Source: Lepidostoma basale
Taxonomy: Eukaryota > Arthropoda > Insecta > Trichoptera > Lepidostomatidae
DNA length: 64,000 nucleotides
Direction of reading: 5' to 3'
Assembly (NCBI GenBank): GCA_022606425.2
Contig: JAHDVF020000590.1
Span: 186,001 to 250,000 of the forward strand
A program made the translations under genes and the position numbers. Shown one piece after another: positions 44,311 to 54,700 of the stretch. The notes under the pieces are model-generated. The model was not told the origin of the DNA. It made no database searches and saw only the letters and a list, made by a program, of their open reading frames with translations. Position 1 is the first letter of the stretch, and each line of letters opens with the position of its first letter.

Positions 44311-45985
44311 AGGCTTGTGTGGTTTTACACATTGCATACCGTATGCACCTACATGGATATCATTTATGTTTCATATCCGCTTGGCCCGCAGACCATGGGA
44401 AATTCGGGAGCATTTTTGAAGTTGTGCCAAAACTGTGGTCACTATCTAGAGTGATAACTGGTCACGCGATCTTCTTCGCTCATAATGGTTCTGTTAACAT
44501 GAGAATCTCCCAACTCGAAAAAAGTGATATTTTACACTTCGAACCGAAAAATACGACGAATGAATAATGTATTTCTTTTAACAGATTGGAACTGCTTAAT
44601 GCGTCAAATTTAAAATGTTGAGTAAACTATAAATATCTTCAAAGTTATGGCAATAATTAAAAAAGTAGTCCCATTTAATCGGTATTTTTGATATCTGGTG
44701 CAGCTTTTTCTGGAAGGGATTGATTTCGGTTAAAAGTTCAACTTTTTGGAGTGTGTGTCGCAGGGACTGAGATATTTTTTGTAAAGAAATCCGATATTCC
44801 AGGGAAAGGAAATGTGGTTACCGATTAACATGGCATTTGGGCCCATTGCCTGCTGCTGACTGCCCCACCGGATGACACAGTCGCTCGCGTCTTATTGGAC
44901 TACAATGTGATGCTTTAGGTACTTACCTACGCTGTATTCAATTTATAACGCAATATTGAGTTCGAAGGTTTTTCACCTGCATCATCGTTTCATCATCATT
45001 CGTTTATTATTTGACCTCAAAAGTAGGTTAAATTGACCAAGTCCTCAGATAAATATTTCAGTAGCAATTTTTTAACAGTTTAGTTTTGTATTCGTATATT
45101 ATTATACATTGAAGAGAGCGGTGGGTGAAGCGACATAATTATGAATACCTAGTAGATTCGATCGTGAGCATTGCCCGGATCCCTCCTTCTAGCGTAGAGT
45201 AATTGATTAAGTCTTTATAGAAGTTTTCAATGAGATATCTTAGAACGCTTCTAGATAGTACTGTGACCATCGTTCTAAATTCAGTCAGTGAGAGCAATTT
45301 GGTTGCAGTGGTTTGACGCAGTCGGTCCGGGAATTCGGAGACCGTGACTTTCGGAGTTAAAAATCCTTCCGAATCCCAAATTCCGGTCACAAAAAAGGTC
45401 GCACTAATTGCCCCTCACACAATGGAGCCCCACTTCCTCAATGCCACATTGTCAAGTGGCGGAGGATGCTATAATAATTACTACAATCAGCCCGCGTCCC
45501 ACGTGATGGATCGTTTGCCTGATTCGGGATCGGAACTTACCGAAAATTAAAATGTAATAGGTCGCCTCAATTTTAGGTGATTTGTACAATTTTAATAACT
45601 TCATTAAACGTTATCTACCCTAATCTGTAATTATAATTCCTAATATGCTATTTATCGAACAAATTATTTCTGTTTGAAATCAATAAATATTTTATAATTA
45701 TATGCAACCAACTGCTCTATATATTATTTTGAAATATTTGTGAATGCAAAAGTCTACTTATACCAACTTAAAACGTAAAATTTAAAAATTGAATTTTTAA
45801 TATAATACAATACATACTCGTTTCATATAATATAAAATACGTTAACTACTCATCAAGATATTCTGCATTCTATTATAGATAACACCAGAGTTTCATTCTG
45901 GAGCCATAATTCTCAATTAAAAAAAAAACTTTGGAAAGGCAATATCAGACAATATAATTCCTTTAGTTAGTTACTATAGTGAGTG
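44311..45985. other. Intergenic DNA; complex block at 45140-45550
   Basis: 45140-45550 is GC-richer, with an 83-codon minus frame (LTEFRTMVTVLSRSVLRYLI) and a 68-codon plus frame (MEPHFLNATLSSGGGCYNNY). A strong donor-like GTAAGT on the minus strand lies at about 45535-45540. I cannot choose a strand or a gene. The remainder is AT-rich. Confidence 0.3.
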
Positions 45986-45994
45986 ATGATATTG

Positions 45995-46032
45995 CCCTGA
46001 TGAAGCTTGGATCCAAGCTAAACTAGTTTGCA
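45995..46032 (+). ncRNA. Hammerhead-like motif, ACTAGT family
   Basis: CTGATGA is intact (45997-46003), then an extra A, perfect hairpin GCTTG/CAAGC with loop GATC (46005-46018), TAAA in place of GAAA (46019-46022), palindrome ACTAGT (46022-46027) and T. Helix I has three pairs (45993-45995 with 46030-46032) after one mismatch. The related worn copy is at 8583-8613, which does keep GAAA. Confidence 0.4.
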
Positions 46033-46035
46033 TCA

Positions 46036-46762
46036 ATTATTATATTATACCGTGGTTAAATACTAGTTGTTATTTTATATCCATAAGTGTTTTGTTATTT
46101 TATATTCATTAGTGAAAAAATATAGCTGCATGTAAGTTCCTCATACACCATCACGCACAGTTAGCACCTATTTGTACCCAAAACACAGAACATAGTGTAT
46201 GTAACGTTGAAAGAGTGTCTCTCAATTGAATTCACGTTAAAGACGCTGCGTACGCAATTAAATAAGTTTGAACGGGGAATACTGCTGTCGGGTGTAAGAC
46301 CAGCCTGTTACCGTCGACTCGTTAATAATTCTATTGAGAAGTCGTCCAAAGGCTCAGCTAAATATTATATTAATAACAAGTTAATTTGTGAGATGATAAG
46401 AGGAAACAGAATAAAAGTCTTTAAACAAGCGGAGGCCTCCTATTCTCCGCGCAACGGCGATCAAAGCGAAAATATTCTCGCTACGAACTTCAGTCCAGAA
46501 ATTAATTTGGGATAATTACATTCTACAAAATACCGTCCGACGCAATGAATGACATGTCGAGAGGAAATGAAAAAAATATATCAATAGTCCCTCCTATTCT
46601 ATTAATTATTACAATTATTATGATTGTAAAAATACATATGAAATTAATGTCTTCGTATTTTTTAAACATTATTTCACATTTTCCTCCTATTTTACCATCT
46701 TTCAACACTTACCCTATTAAACTTATTGAACGCTAAGGTATTAACACTGTGGAATTCCATAG
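46036..46762. other. Intergenic DNA with unrecognised open frame 46195-46515
   Basis: A 106-codon plus frame (KFERGILLSGVRPACYRRLV, NNSIEKSSKGSAKYYINNK) is longer and less AT-driven than most. It has no family I recognise and no clear splice context. Confidence 0.3.
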
Positions 46763-46915
46763 TAATATACTTAGGAAATTGAAAATAACTTTGTTATATT
46801 TTTATATTTTTACACCCGAAGATGGAGGTATCCTCCGAAACATGTCGTGTATTTTAATATTTTTTAAATGTATTTAGTGGGTTAAACAAATTAATTTTCA
46901 ATTACCTAAGTATTT
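46763..46915. mobile_element. Foldback element with a hammerhead-like motif
   Basis: Terminal arms AATATACTTAGGAAATTGAAA (given here by its first part, 46763) and TTTCAATTACCTAAGTATT (46896-46914) are inverted. The preceding AACACTGTGGAATTCCAT (46743-46760) recurs in diverged form at 63393-63410 beside another hammerhead-like motif. Confidence 0.6.
46811..46851 (+). ncRNA. Hammerhead-like motif with good helices
   Basis: Helix I TACAC (46811-46815) pairs GTGTA (46847-46851), 5 bp perfect. Core CCGAAGA (46816-46822, U4 changed to C), extra T, helix II GGAGG/CCTCC (46824-46828 with 46832-46836) perfect, GAAA (46837-46840), palindrome ACATGT (46840-46845), C (46846). Only U4 and the extra T depart from the consensus. 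Confidence 0.48.
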
Positions 46916-47025
46916 TATTATTATTTTTTTCTAAAAAAAAGACTAACATCAAGGATTTATATCAATGATATTAGAATTTATTTTACAATCTTCAATGTGA
47001 GCAGAATATAGCTCATTATTATGAA

Positions 47026-47108
47026 GAAGGAACCTGGTCGTGTCCAGGCTTGAACCCATGCCCCCTGGATCAGGAGCCAAGCGTTCTATCCCCTAGACCA
47101 CCACCTTA
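47026..47108 (-). mobile_element. tRNA-like SINE head, second type
   Basis: Minus strand: TGGTCTAGGGGATAGAACG (box A, 47082-47100), CTTGGCTCCTGATCCAGG (anticodon-arm-like) and GGTTCAAGCC (box B, 47047-47056). The anticodon loop is one base too long and the T and acceptor stems do not pair, so it is a tRNA-derived relic rather than a working tRNA. Confidence 0.5.
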
Positions 47109-48104
47109 TAACTACCACAAATAAATAGTTTGGTAAGCTTTAAATCAATTCTGTGTCCAAAATAGATGTTAAATTTTAATTTTAATTATAAAAACAAATG
47201 TTTTGTGTAACGATATTATTTGTGTGCACACTCCTTGTTAAAGTTCGTGAGTGGGCGGAAAGCTAAAAAATGAATAATCAATCTTGTTGGTGGAATTGTG
47301 TCTATACGACACTGTGCTGATCATGCGAGACTTATCAAGATTATTGAACTATTCATTTACTTCTAATACTTAAAATTGCATGCTACTTTATTTTTATTTC
47401 AGTGCCTCTTCTTTGTATCAGGCCCCCCTTTTCCTTTAATTCACGGCCGACAGAAGGTTTCCCGGAAAATAATAACAATCCCCGAGACTGGTCCCGTTTG
47501 GGGATCCGGAGAGCAATACTTGAATGGAAAAACTTTACTCTTCCTCTGAGCGATATTTTCTTTTTCAATCAAATGACTCGCGGTGAACGAAGTACTGAAA
47601 ATCTTGTTGTCTTTAAAAGATACTTAATATACCGTCCGAATGAAGGTGGCATTTATACGATAATTATTATTCAAACACGATACGTGCTAACATTATTTTA
47701 CAAATAAGTAGAAGTGGTAAGGACTAATCACGAAGAAGGATACGTCTTTTTTTCTATATTCCTTAAAACCGGCCAGTGAAACTCCTGCAGTTCGTTAGGG
47801 CTGTCCAAACTTGGATGCTGCAAAGCATCCTTTGCTCCTTTCTGATGGATGAAGAAAGGAACATAATGACTCTTAATTATAAATTGAAAGAAATCGCAAC
47901 TAGGGAGCTTGCTGTTGTTAAAGCTATTAGTTTTTTTTCCTGTATAACTCATTCAAAATTTCTTAGCAGCTTCATGAATATATGAGGTTGCACTATGTTA
48001 TAATCTTTTCAGACATCTCATTATTCACAAATTTAAAACAAAATTGACAGAAATATATGTAATATTTTAAATTGATTTCAATGAGTATCTTGCTCTTATA
48101 GTGC
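47109..48104. other. Intergenic DNA, nothing recognised
   Basis: Open frames at 47402-47707 and 47728-47985 lack motifs. Confidence 0.45.
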
Positions 48105-48195
48105 AGTGTCAGGTCTAATGAACCCGTAACCTTCAGTGTGGCAGTCATAGTTCTTTTTTTTTACCATTTTACCACTTGCAATGAAGGTCGTCATG
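48105..48195 (-). mobile_element. tRNA-derived SINE, degenerate copy 6
   Basis: GAACCCGTAACCTTCAGTG, TGGCAGTCATAG, TACCACTTGC and AATGAAGGTCGTC follow the order and wording of the antisense SINE head at 35320-35383, with many changes and an internal T run. Confidence 0.6.
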
Positions 48196-49034
48196 ATGTA
48201 TGCCTCAAAATAGCTTAATAAATAAAAATATTTCAGTTTCAATTCTGTAGTACTTTTAGTAGTTAAAAAATAATGTAACATTAAAAAAAAAAAGCAAAAC
48301 GTTAGTATTTCTATGGTCATTAATATTTACCTCGTCAAGGGACTAAGACGCCCTGGAAACTTGCAGTGAATGGTTAAAACACCGCCTGAGAAATCATATT
48401 CCGGTGAAGTTGTCCAAAGTGTGGTGCGAGCTCTGAACACGTGAACCCGAGACCCTCCCCGAGGGGCGGGGGCCGGGACCGGATTATTTTTCAGGAAAAT
48501 GCAAATTCTTTTCCGACGCTTTCCACTGATGTCATTGCATTAGTTTAAGTACTGGTTTATGATGCGCACTTGTGTTAGTTTTAATGCACTTAGTGTTTGC
48601 ATCGAAAAAGACTAGACAAGAGTTATGTGGCGGCAATCTCCCCAAGGGTCTGCCTGAATTATGACATTGTGCTCGGCATAGAACTTCACTTTATCAGATC
48701 ACGTTGAATTCATAACACGAAACGGCTCATTTCGAAATGTTTCTATTTAATGAATTTGAGAGTCGATTGCTTTCGGGTTTAAATATTCAATGAACATGAA
48801 CATGTCGGTCTACACCGGGTTCATCAGAACGCTACCCCAAAGACAGGGGAAACGTTATTACAGAAGTGAGTGTTGTTCTATAACTGTCGAGAAAGAAAGT
48901 TTTCGAATTGTGAGCTTTTCACATTTTAGTAGGAAATTTAAAAATAAAACCTCATTAGCCATCAATACTAATAATGTTAATTAATAAATGAAAAATGCTT
49001 ATACATTTTGCATTTACACCACCTAATTATGATT
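48196..49034. other. Intergenic DNA; GC-richer block 48330-48780
   Basis: The block has a hairpin-prone run CCTCCCCGAGGGGCGGGGGC (48454-48473). Single-copy looking, no gene recognised. Confidence 0.35.
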
Positions 49035-49140
49035 TTTTAATCTATCAACCGGTTTCATTTCCACCAAAAGATGGCAGCGAACTGCCGAAACCGGTCGAAA
49101 GACACAAATATTAGTGGGAAGTAACTATACATTTTAAAAA
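49035..49140 (+). mobile_element. Foldback with ACCGGT hammerhead-like motif
   Basis: Plus strand: CAAAAGA (49065-49071, TG of CTGAAGA changed to AA), extra T, perfect hairpin GGCAG/CTGCC with loop CGA-type (49073-49086), GAAA (49087-49090), palindrome ACCGGT (49090-49095), C. The inverted partner ACCGGTTTC is at 49048-49056. Confidence 0.5.
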
Positions 49141-49189
49141 TATTATTATTTTCAACCAGAACATCGTCTTCCATCGTTAAAGTTTTAGC

Positions 49190-49690
49190 CTCCTTGATAA
49201 TTATTCTAAGCTACTCGATCGCGTACTTTTGGCTCCTGCTAGTCCCTTGCGCTCAGTTTAGTTGGATCAGCCAGATAATTATCTGTTGGGCGCTATCTTG
49301 GCCTTCCCCAACGTCTTTCTCTAGTTGGTCTCGATGCGTACAGGGTCAAGATTGCTCTGGTCTCTTCTACTTTGCGTAGGTGGGCAATTCATGCCAGGCG
49401 ACCGGCTCTCACGGGGTTCGTTATTAAGAGGCCTTGTTATTGTGCGGATCTCTTGATTGCGTTGTTGATACTACTTATCTACGTTGCCTCCAAGCTCCCG
49501 CTGCAACCCTGTCCCAGGATCATTCTTGGAATCCTATTCCCAAATCAGTAGATTATAATTTCTTCTTTACGAGTCATTGTCCATGATTCAGATTTATATA
49601 TCGCCACTCGATGACAATATTATGAATGCGTAGCTTGGTGTTACTAGACAGGAGCTTGGATTTTAGGAACGTCTTTAAGGAGGCCGCAGC
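49190..49690 (-). pseudogene. LINE RT C-terminal relic
   Basis: Minus strand reads, across frames, KSKLLSSNTKLRIHNIVI, YKSESWTMTRKEEIII, FGNRIPRMILG, RAGRLAIAHLRKVEETRAI-like residues and TLYASRP. This matches the thumb and C-terminus of endonuclease/RT LINEs. Heavily mutated. Confidence 0.75.
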
Positions 49691-50094
49691 ACGTTGCGCT
49701 TTTTACATTTAAAAAAAAAAATAATACATATAATCATTGACTACCCCAGATTACAATGTATCATATATGGTTAAACAACACAATTATATTTCGCACAATC
49801 TCTTATCACATTTCAAAAAGTTGGAAAATCAATTCAACCGGATAAGGTCAAAAGTCAATAGGCTCAGTACAAAATAAATTTAATTAAATGCGCTTTTAGT
49901 AAAAATGTCTTGGAAATCATGTGAGCATAATAGGGAATTGTATTTAGGTCCTTGAACGGATTCTTTGAGAACTTCGTTAAAATTCTGAGATGAACTAATG
50001 GACGCTAAAATTCATATGTACATTTGAATAATTTCGTCTTCCAACTTTCAATCAGCTTAAGAAGTTTATTGAGCAAATGTATGCGGGTGCGGGG
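49691..50094. other. AT-rich spacer
   Basis: Nothing recognised. Confidence 0.4.
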
Positions 50095-50165
50095 GGCTAG
50101 GGCGGGGAGACGGGGGCGGGGGCGGGGAGGTAGCGCAGCGCCGGCTCCAGGCGAGAGGAGGCGCG
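50095..50165 (+). other. G-rich, potential G-quadruplex island
   Basis: GGGGAGACGGGGGCGGGGGC and adjoining G runs (50095-50131) give more than four runs of at least three G with short loops, followed by a CpG-rich stretch, in AT-rich surroundings. Confidence 0.5.
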
Positions 50166-51003
50166 GTGTTAATAAATTAAGAGGTTTTACTGAGACATAA
50201 TAGTTCAGGCTAGTCAAACTACTAATGCATACCTTGGAATTCCGCCTATAAGGATTTTGAACTAGAGAATGGAGAAACTTCTTCCAATGGGACTCGAACA
50301 CGAGCACAAGGAACACACCAACCGATTCATTATTTAATAATATATTAGTATATCTTAAAATAGTAGTGTTAATGTATTATTTTTGAATAAGTAACAAATG
50401 TATGACAATTCGTTCGTTATATCCGAATAAGGGTAGATCAAGAAGGTATGCCGATTTGTGCTGTAGGTACTCGTGTGTTGTATGTATCTGTCCGGGGAAT
50501 ATAATATTCGCTGGTAGCGGACGTGCCGGTATATTTGTGCAGCGATCCGTATAACCCAGACTTGGCTAGAGGTGATGTAAAAAAAGTCCTATACTCGTGT
50601 GTCCGTGAACAAGAACACATACCATATACCGCATACCAGAGCTGGTCGATTATATTTTACTAGCTGACCCGGCAACGCTTCGCTATTGCTATATTAGAGT
50701 ATATAAATACTCGTACACCCAATATATATTAAAGAAATACAATGAAAGTTCAATATCAATTATTTTATTGGATAAAATGACATGTGTATAGGTGCAAGAA
50801 TGTGTGTATCCTAATTCAGTTCATATCTTTAAAACATTTGTTTAATCCAAGCAAACTTGCTGTGAACTTGAATAATACTAATGTGAATTGAACAATTGAA
50901 GGCTGGGCATTACCAAGGTGGCAAGTTTGCAAAAAGTCTGAAATGAGTTTTTGATGCCAATTGGTCTTAAACATAGCTGTGCAAAAGCGCGTTATGATTT
51001 AAT
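50166..51003. other. Intergenic DNA; repeat-like start at 50657
   Basis: TACTAGCTGACCCGGCAACG (50661-50680) is wording I associate with a widespread unclassified insect repeat. Only its start is recognisable, and no other end can be tied to it. Confidence 0.35.
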
Positions 51004-51195
51004 AATATAGTGTAGTTCAAACGTTACCCTAAAGATGCCACCCAAAAAAAGTTTATATATATCTTTTTCAGCTTTATGTTTAAACCATTAAACGTCCAGT
51101 CTTAATTTTTTTCCTCAATATTTTAAGTGAAATTAAAAAAACAAATAAATATACTATATCACATTTGCATAAAACATTCATACATATACAATTCA
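51004..51195. repeat. Direct repeat, copy 1 (about 190 bp)
   Basis: AATATAGTGTAGTTCAAAC through CATACATATACAATTCA. Copy 2 at 51470-51662 matches with only a few substitutions and one indel. Confidence 0.85.
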
Positions 51196-51197
51196 TA

Positions 51198-51440
51198 TCC
51201 GTTCACTCCTGGGCGTAGGCCTCCTCCATCTGCTTCAATGTCTGTCGATCCTGGGCAACACGCATCCAATGTCGTCCCTCCATCGAAGTTGAGGACGTCC
51301 TGGGTTTCGGGTTGCACTTCATCTACGCATATATCGAGGTGTGGGATCCATCCTCTGCACACGCGCATTCCATTATCTTCTGGGTTGTCTGCCTCATCTC
51401 ATGACATCTTTCAGCTTGCAGATTTCACCGTTTCATGTTA
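51198..51440 (-). pseudogene. LINE C-terminal relic
   Basis: Minus strand contains the CNPKPRTSSTSMEGRHWMR-type C-terminus followed by QTLKQMEEAYAQE, as at 51986-52369, but joined 5' to a different segment (EMRQTTQKIMECACAEDG-like). A separate copy, with a few base differences from the tandem pair downstream. Confidence 0.75.
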
Positions 51441-51469
51441 CCTAGAAATAAAAGGAAAAATATTAAATT

Positions 51470-51662
51470 AATATAGTGTAGTTCAAATGTTACCCTAAAG
51501 ATGCCACCCAAAAAAAAGTTAATATATATCTTTTTCAGCTTAATGTTTAAACCATTAAACGTCCAGTCTTAATTTTTTTCCTTAATATTTTAAGTGAAAT
51601 TAAAAAAACAAATAAATATACTATATCACATTTGCATGAAACATTCATACATATACCATTCA
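51470..51662. repeat. Direct repeat, copy 2 (about 190 bp)
   Basis: Second copy of 51004-51195, 466 bp downstream. The two copies enclose the LINE end at 51198-51440, so the pair may be a segmental tandem duplication or long terminal-type repeats. Confidence 0.85.
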
Positions 51663-51959
51663 AGGTCATAATAATGCTCTTAGAAATACAATGTTTAGAG
51701 AAACAAAACTCTTGATTTTGATGTCCATTAGATGAAGCTAATAATGCACATTCACTTAACCAATGACGAAATTTGTAAATTTGTGTGATGTCTGGAAATA
51801 TACATTGAATCAATTCTCCTTTGGAGTGTGATTCTACAGAAATCAGTTGATAATTTAAAGCATTCATTCCATACAATGAACTTTCATTGTTGCAGAATTT
51901 TACCCATTCCAGAAATATTTAAAATGTTGCATGTAGGTGTTTCAATGTTTTGTATCATC
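51663..51959. other. AT-rich spacer
   Basis: Nothing recognised. Confidence 0.4.
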
Positions 51960-52665
51960 ATCATCATGAGCCTATATCCGTTCACTCCTGGGCGTAGGCC
52001 TCCTCCATCTGATTCAATGTCTGTCGATCCTGGGCAAAACGCATCCAATGTCGTCCCTCCATCGAAGTTGAGGACGTCCTGGGTTTCGGGTTGCAGTTCA
52101 TCTATCATCAGGGCTGCGAGCGGCATGCCATTTTAGCGCTGCCACTCTTCCGATGATGTCCGACACTCCTGTTCTGCCTCTAATAGTGGAATTAAACCAA
52201 TTAATCCAACCTGTACATACCATTTCAAAATTAGTTCATAAATATAACAATCTTCCTGGGCGTAGGCCTCCTCCATCTGATTCAATGTCTGTCGATCCTG
52301 GGCAAAACGCATCCAATGTCGTCCCTCCATCGAAGTTGAGGACGTCCTGGGTTTCGGGTTGCAGTTCATCTATCATCAGGGCTGCGAGCGGCATGCCATT
52401 TTAGCGCTGCCACTCTTCCGATGATGTCCGACACTCCTGTTCTGCCTCTAATAGTGGAATTAAACCAATTAATCCAACCTGTACATACCATTTCAAAATT
52501 AGTTCATAAATATAACAATCGGGTGTGGGATCCATACATGCCAGTATCTTGCGTTGCGTGCCCCATCTCACGACATCTTCCACCTTGGAGATATCGTGGA
52601 TAGCCGTGTTCCTCACCCTATCTCAAAGAGTCTTTCCTGGTATCATCCTTAGCGTCGGCATCTCT
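51960..52665 (-). pseudogene. LINE C-terminal relic containing a tandem duplication
   Basis: Minus strand from 52660 reads MPTLRMIPGKTLFDRVRNTA, IHDISKVEDVVRWGTQRKIL, ACMDPTP, then CYIYELILKWYVQVGLIGLI, and ends with NCNPKPRTSSTSMEGRHWMR and FAQDRQTLNQMEEAYAQE. The (ATG)n-type 3' tail is at 51957-51970. The C-terminal part is present twice. Confidence 0.8.
51986..52520. repeat. Perfect 268-bp tandem duplication
   Basis: 51986-52252 and 52254-52520 are identical by eye over 267 bp (period 268). Each starts TCCTGGGCGTAGGCCTCC and ends AAATATAACAATC. The lack of any difference means either a very recent event or an assembly artefact. Confidence 0.9.
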
Positions 52666-52919
52666 GCAAAAATCAAATAATTATATTAAAATGAGCAGTA
52701 TATTTAAAAAAAAAACACTCGATCATTGTAAGATTGGCGTGGGAACATCAGACCATTTGGAAATGTTATATTAGTGGATTTTTCCAACTGAGGCAGCTAA
52801 TGCTGTATGTAAGGATATGTTTACCTATCACAGCATAACAGAGAAAAACTAAAACAGCTGAAGTAAATTGTCTAATCCAAAAGATATAGGTTATCGCCCT
52901 GCCAGAACAATTTTACATT
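52666..52919. other. AT-rich spacer
   Basis: Nothing recognised. Confidence 0.4.
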
Positions 52920-53110
52920 AAAATAACTAACTAACTAACTAACCATCACGCCGTTTCCCCGAAAGGGTAGACAGAAAGAATGGACTGCAACATTTTAATC
53001 GATGCTGCACTCCATTCTTCTCTTTTCGCCAACGCGAGAGACGCGGTGTGATGGGTTGCGAACCTCATCGCCACCAATAGGCATCTCCCGCGCACACTTC
53101 AATCATTCAA
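52920..53110 (-). pseudogene. RTE-type 3' end
   Basis: TAACTAACTAACTAACCATC (the GTTA tail in antisense) is followed by ACGCCGTTTCCCCGAAAGG and ACAGAAAGAATGGACTGC, as at 61250-61300, then diverges. Confidence 0.8.
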
Positions 53111-53593
53111 CGTCTACATAATAAATCTAAAACAAATTATACAAAATACAATGATATAAAATTAAATAACACATAAAAATAATTTAACACATAATGTTCT
53201 TTTAGATGGTGCACTTGTCGTCAGCTGGACGATCCGGACATTTGTGTTTATTTAATTTTTTATTCCACTGTTTTAATTTTATTAGGCACTTAAAACAATC
53301 CAACACCAGCAAAAACTTGAAAATTTGATTGAAGAATTTATTCAAATTGTCATTGGAACAAATGAAAAATTTATTTTTACACCTGTCAAAATTCTTTTTA
53401 TAAACGAAAAAACTTGTATTATTTTAACATCAGAAGAGTGAAAACGTATTTCGTGTCACAAATAACTATCACAAAGTGCGGCAACAATCAAATTGACCAA
53501 AACAATTCACTTATACAGGAAATATCTCCAAATTGACAGGAGCACCACATGAATCAAATATTTTTTTTTAAATCAGAACCAGAACCAGATTCC
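53111..53593. other. AT-rich spacer
   Basis: Nothing recognised. Confidence 0.4.
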
Positions 53594-53652
53594 TTGCAGG
53601 ATTTGCGAATTTATTCGTTGGGTATCCTATCTCTAACGGTTCTCCCCACAAT
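53594..53652 (-). repeat. 58-bp duplicate of part of the RT relic at 54391-54449
   Basis: TTGCAGGATTTGCGAATTTA through CTAACGGTTCTCC is identical to 54391-54449 except for one added C. Minus strand reads TVRDRIPNE and IRKSCN. Confidence 0.85.
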
Positions 53653-53956
53653 AAAATAACATTATTAAAATAGATTATACCAATTCATAGAATTGTTACT
53701 TAGAATTTAACGTTTTTCCATGTATTCATAACATAACCTAAAATAATACGTAAGTAAAACGATAGGTATGTAATTTCATTTCTATCTATATAAATTCGAT
53801 ATAATTTAGAACTAAAACTTTGAAATATGTAATGCGGAAATATAATCTGTATTCATTTCAACGGCAAAATAGAATAAACTGAAGATATATATGAATTAGA
53901 AATATAAATATTTTACTTACGAAACTAACACGCAATTCAAATTTGACATTTCAGAG
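53653..53956. other. AT-rich spacer
   Basis: Nothing recognised. Confidence 0.4.
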
Positions 53957-54229
53957 ATAGGGATGGGCAATCCGCTCACGAGTCGACTCAAAGATTCGAA
54001 TCTTTTTGGTGAGCGGGTGAGCGATGATCCATAAAAAAAGAGCGGCAGCTCAATGATCCGCTAGGTCAGGGGGGTCGGCAAAATTATTAGCCAAAGAGCC
54101 AAATGCGTACTTTACAACGATTTAAAAAAAAATTGAGAGCCAAATATGTTTATTGATTTAGATAACCTTTATTATAATTTTTGCACTTCATTCAATTACG
54201 GGTACACTGAATAAAACATTATTTCACAC

Positions 54230-54545
54230 TTCTTCCTGTGATGAAGGCGACCAGCCTTCTCTCCATCTCTTTGGTGGTCATCCTGGTGGTCGACGGCCCT
54301 CTGGAGTCTCTTGCATCACGATATTAGGAATTCTTGCTGGATCCATTCTCTCGATGTCTCTGCCTACTCCATCTCACTATGTCTTCAATGTTGCAGGATT
54401 TGCGAATTTATTCGTTGGGTATCCTATCTCTAACGGTTCTCCCACAATAGGTCGCAGTCTGGTTCTGACAGTGTCTGTTCTTGCTTTGATTCCGTATGTT
54501 ATTATGGACCTGATGCATGTTTGTTTGTTGTTATTCTTAATTTTA
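54230..54545 (-). pseudogene. LINE RT C-terminal relic inserted in the inner hAT
   Basis: Minus strand reads INKQTCIRSIITYGIKARTD-like residues, then TVRDRIPNE, IRKSCNIEDIVRWSRQRHRE and a TTKEMERRLVAFIT-type end. It separates the left third of the inner hAT from its transposase end. Confidence 0.78.
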
Positions 54546-54549
54546 GGCA

Positions 54550-54700
54550 CAATTCCATGTTCTCATCAATAAGACGACTTCGTAGTTTACTCTTGTTAAA
54601 ATTCATGCTTGAATAAAATTGTCCGCATGAATATGTAGAAGCGAAAAGCGAAAGATCAGCAAGAGTCAGTAATACTATTTCAGGCGTTGAAGATGATGAC
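54550..54700 (-). pseudogene. hAT transposase C-terminal (hATC dimerisation) relic
   Basis: Minus strand reads PEIVLLTLADLSLFASTYSC, GQFYSSMNFNKSKLRSRLID and ENMELCLKLRIT, the conserved hAT C-terminus (STYxCExxFSxMNxxKSKxRxRLTDExL). Only this end is recognisable. The catalytic part is not seen. Confidence 0.85.
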
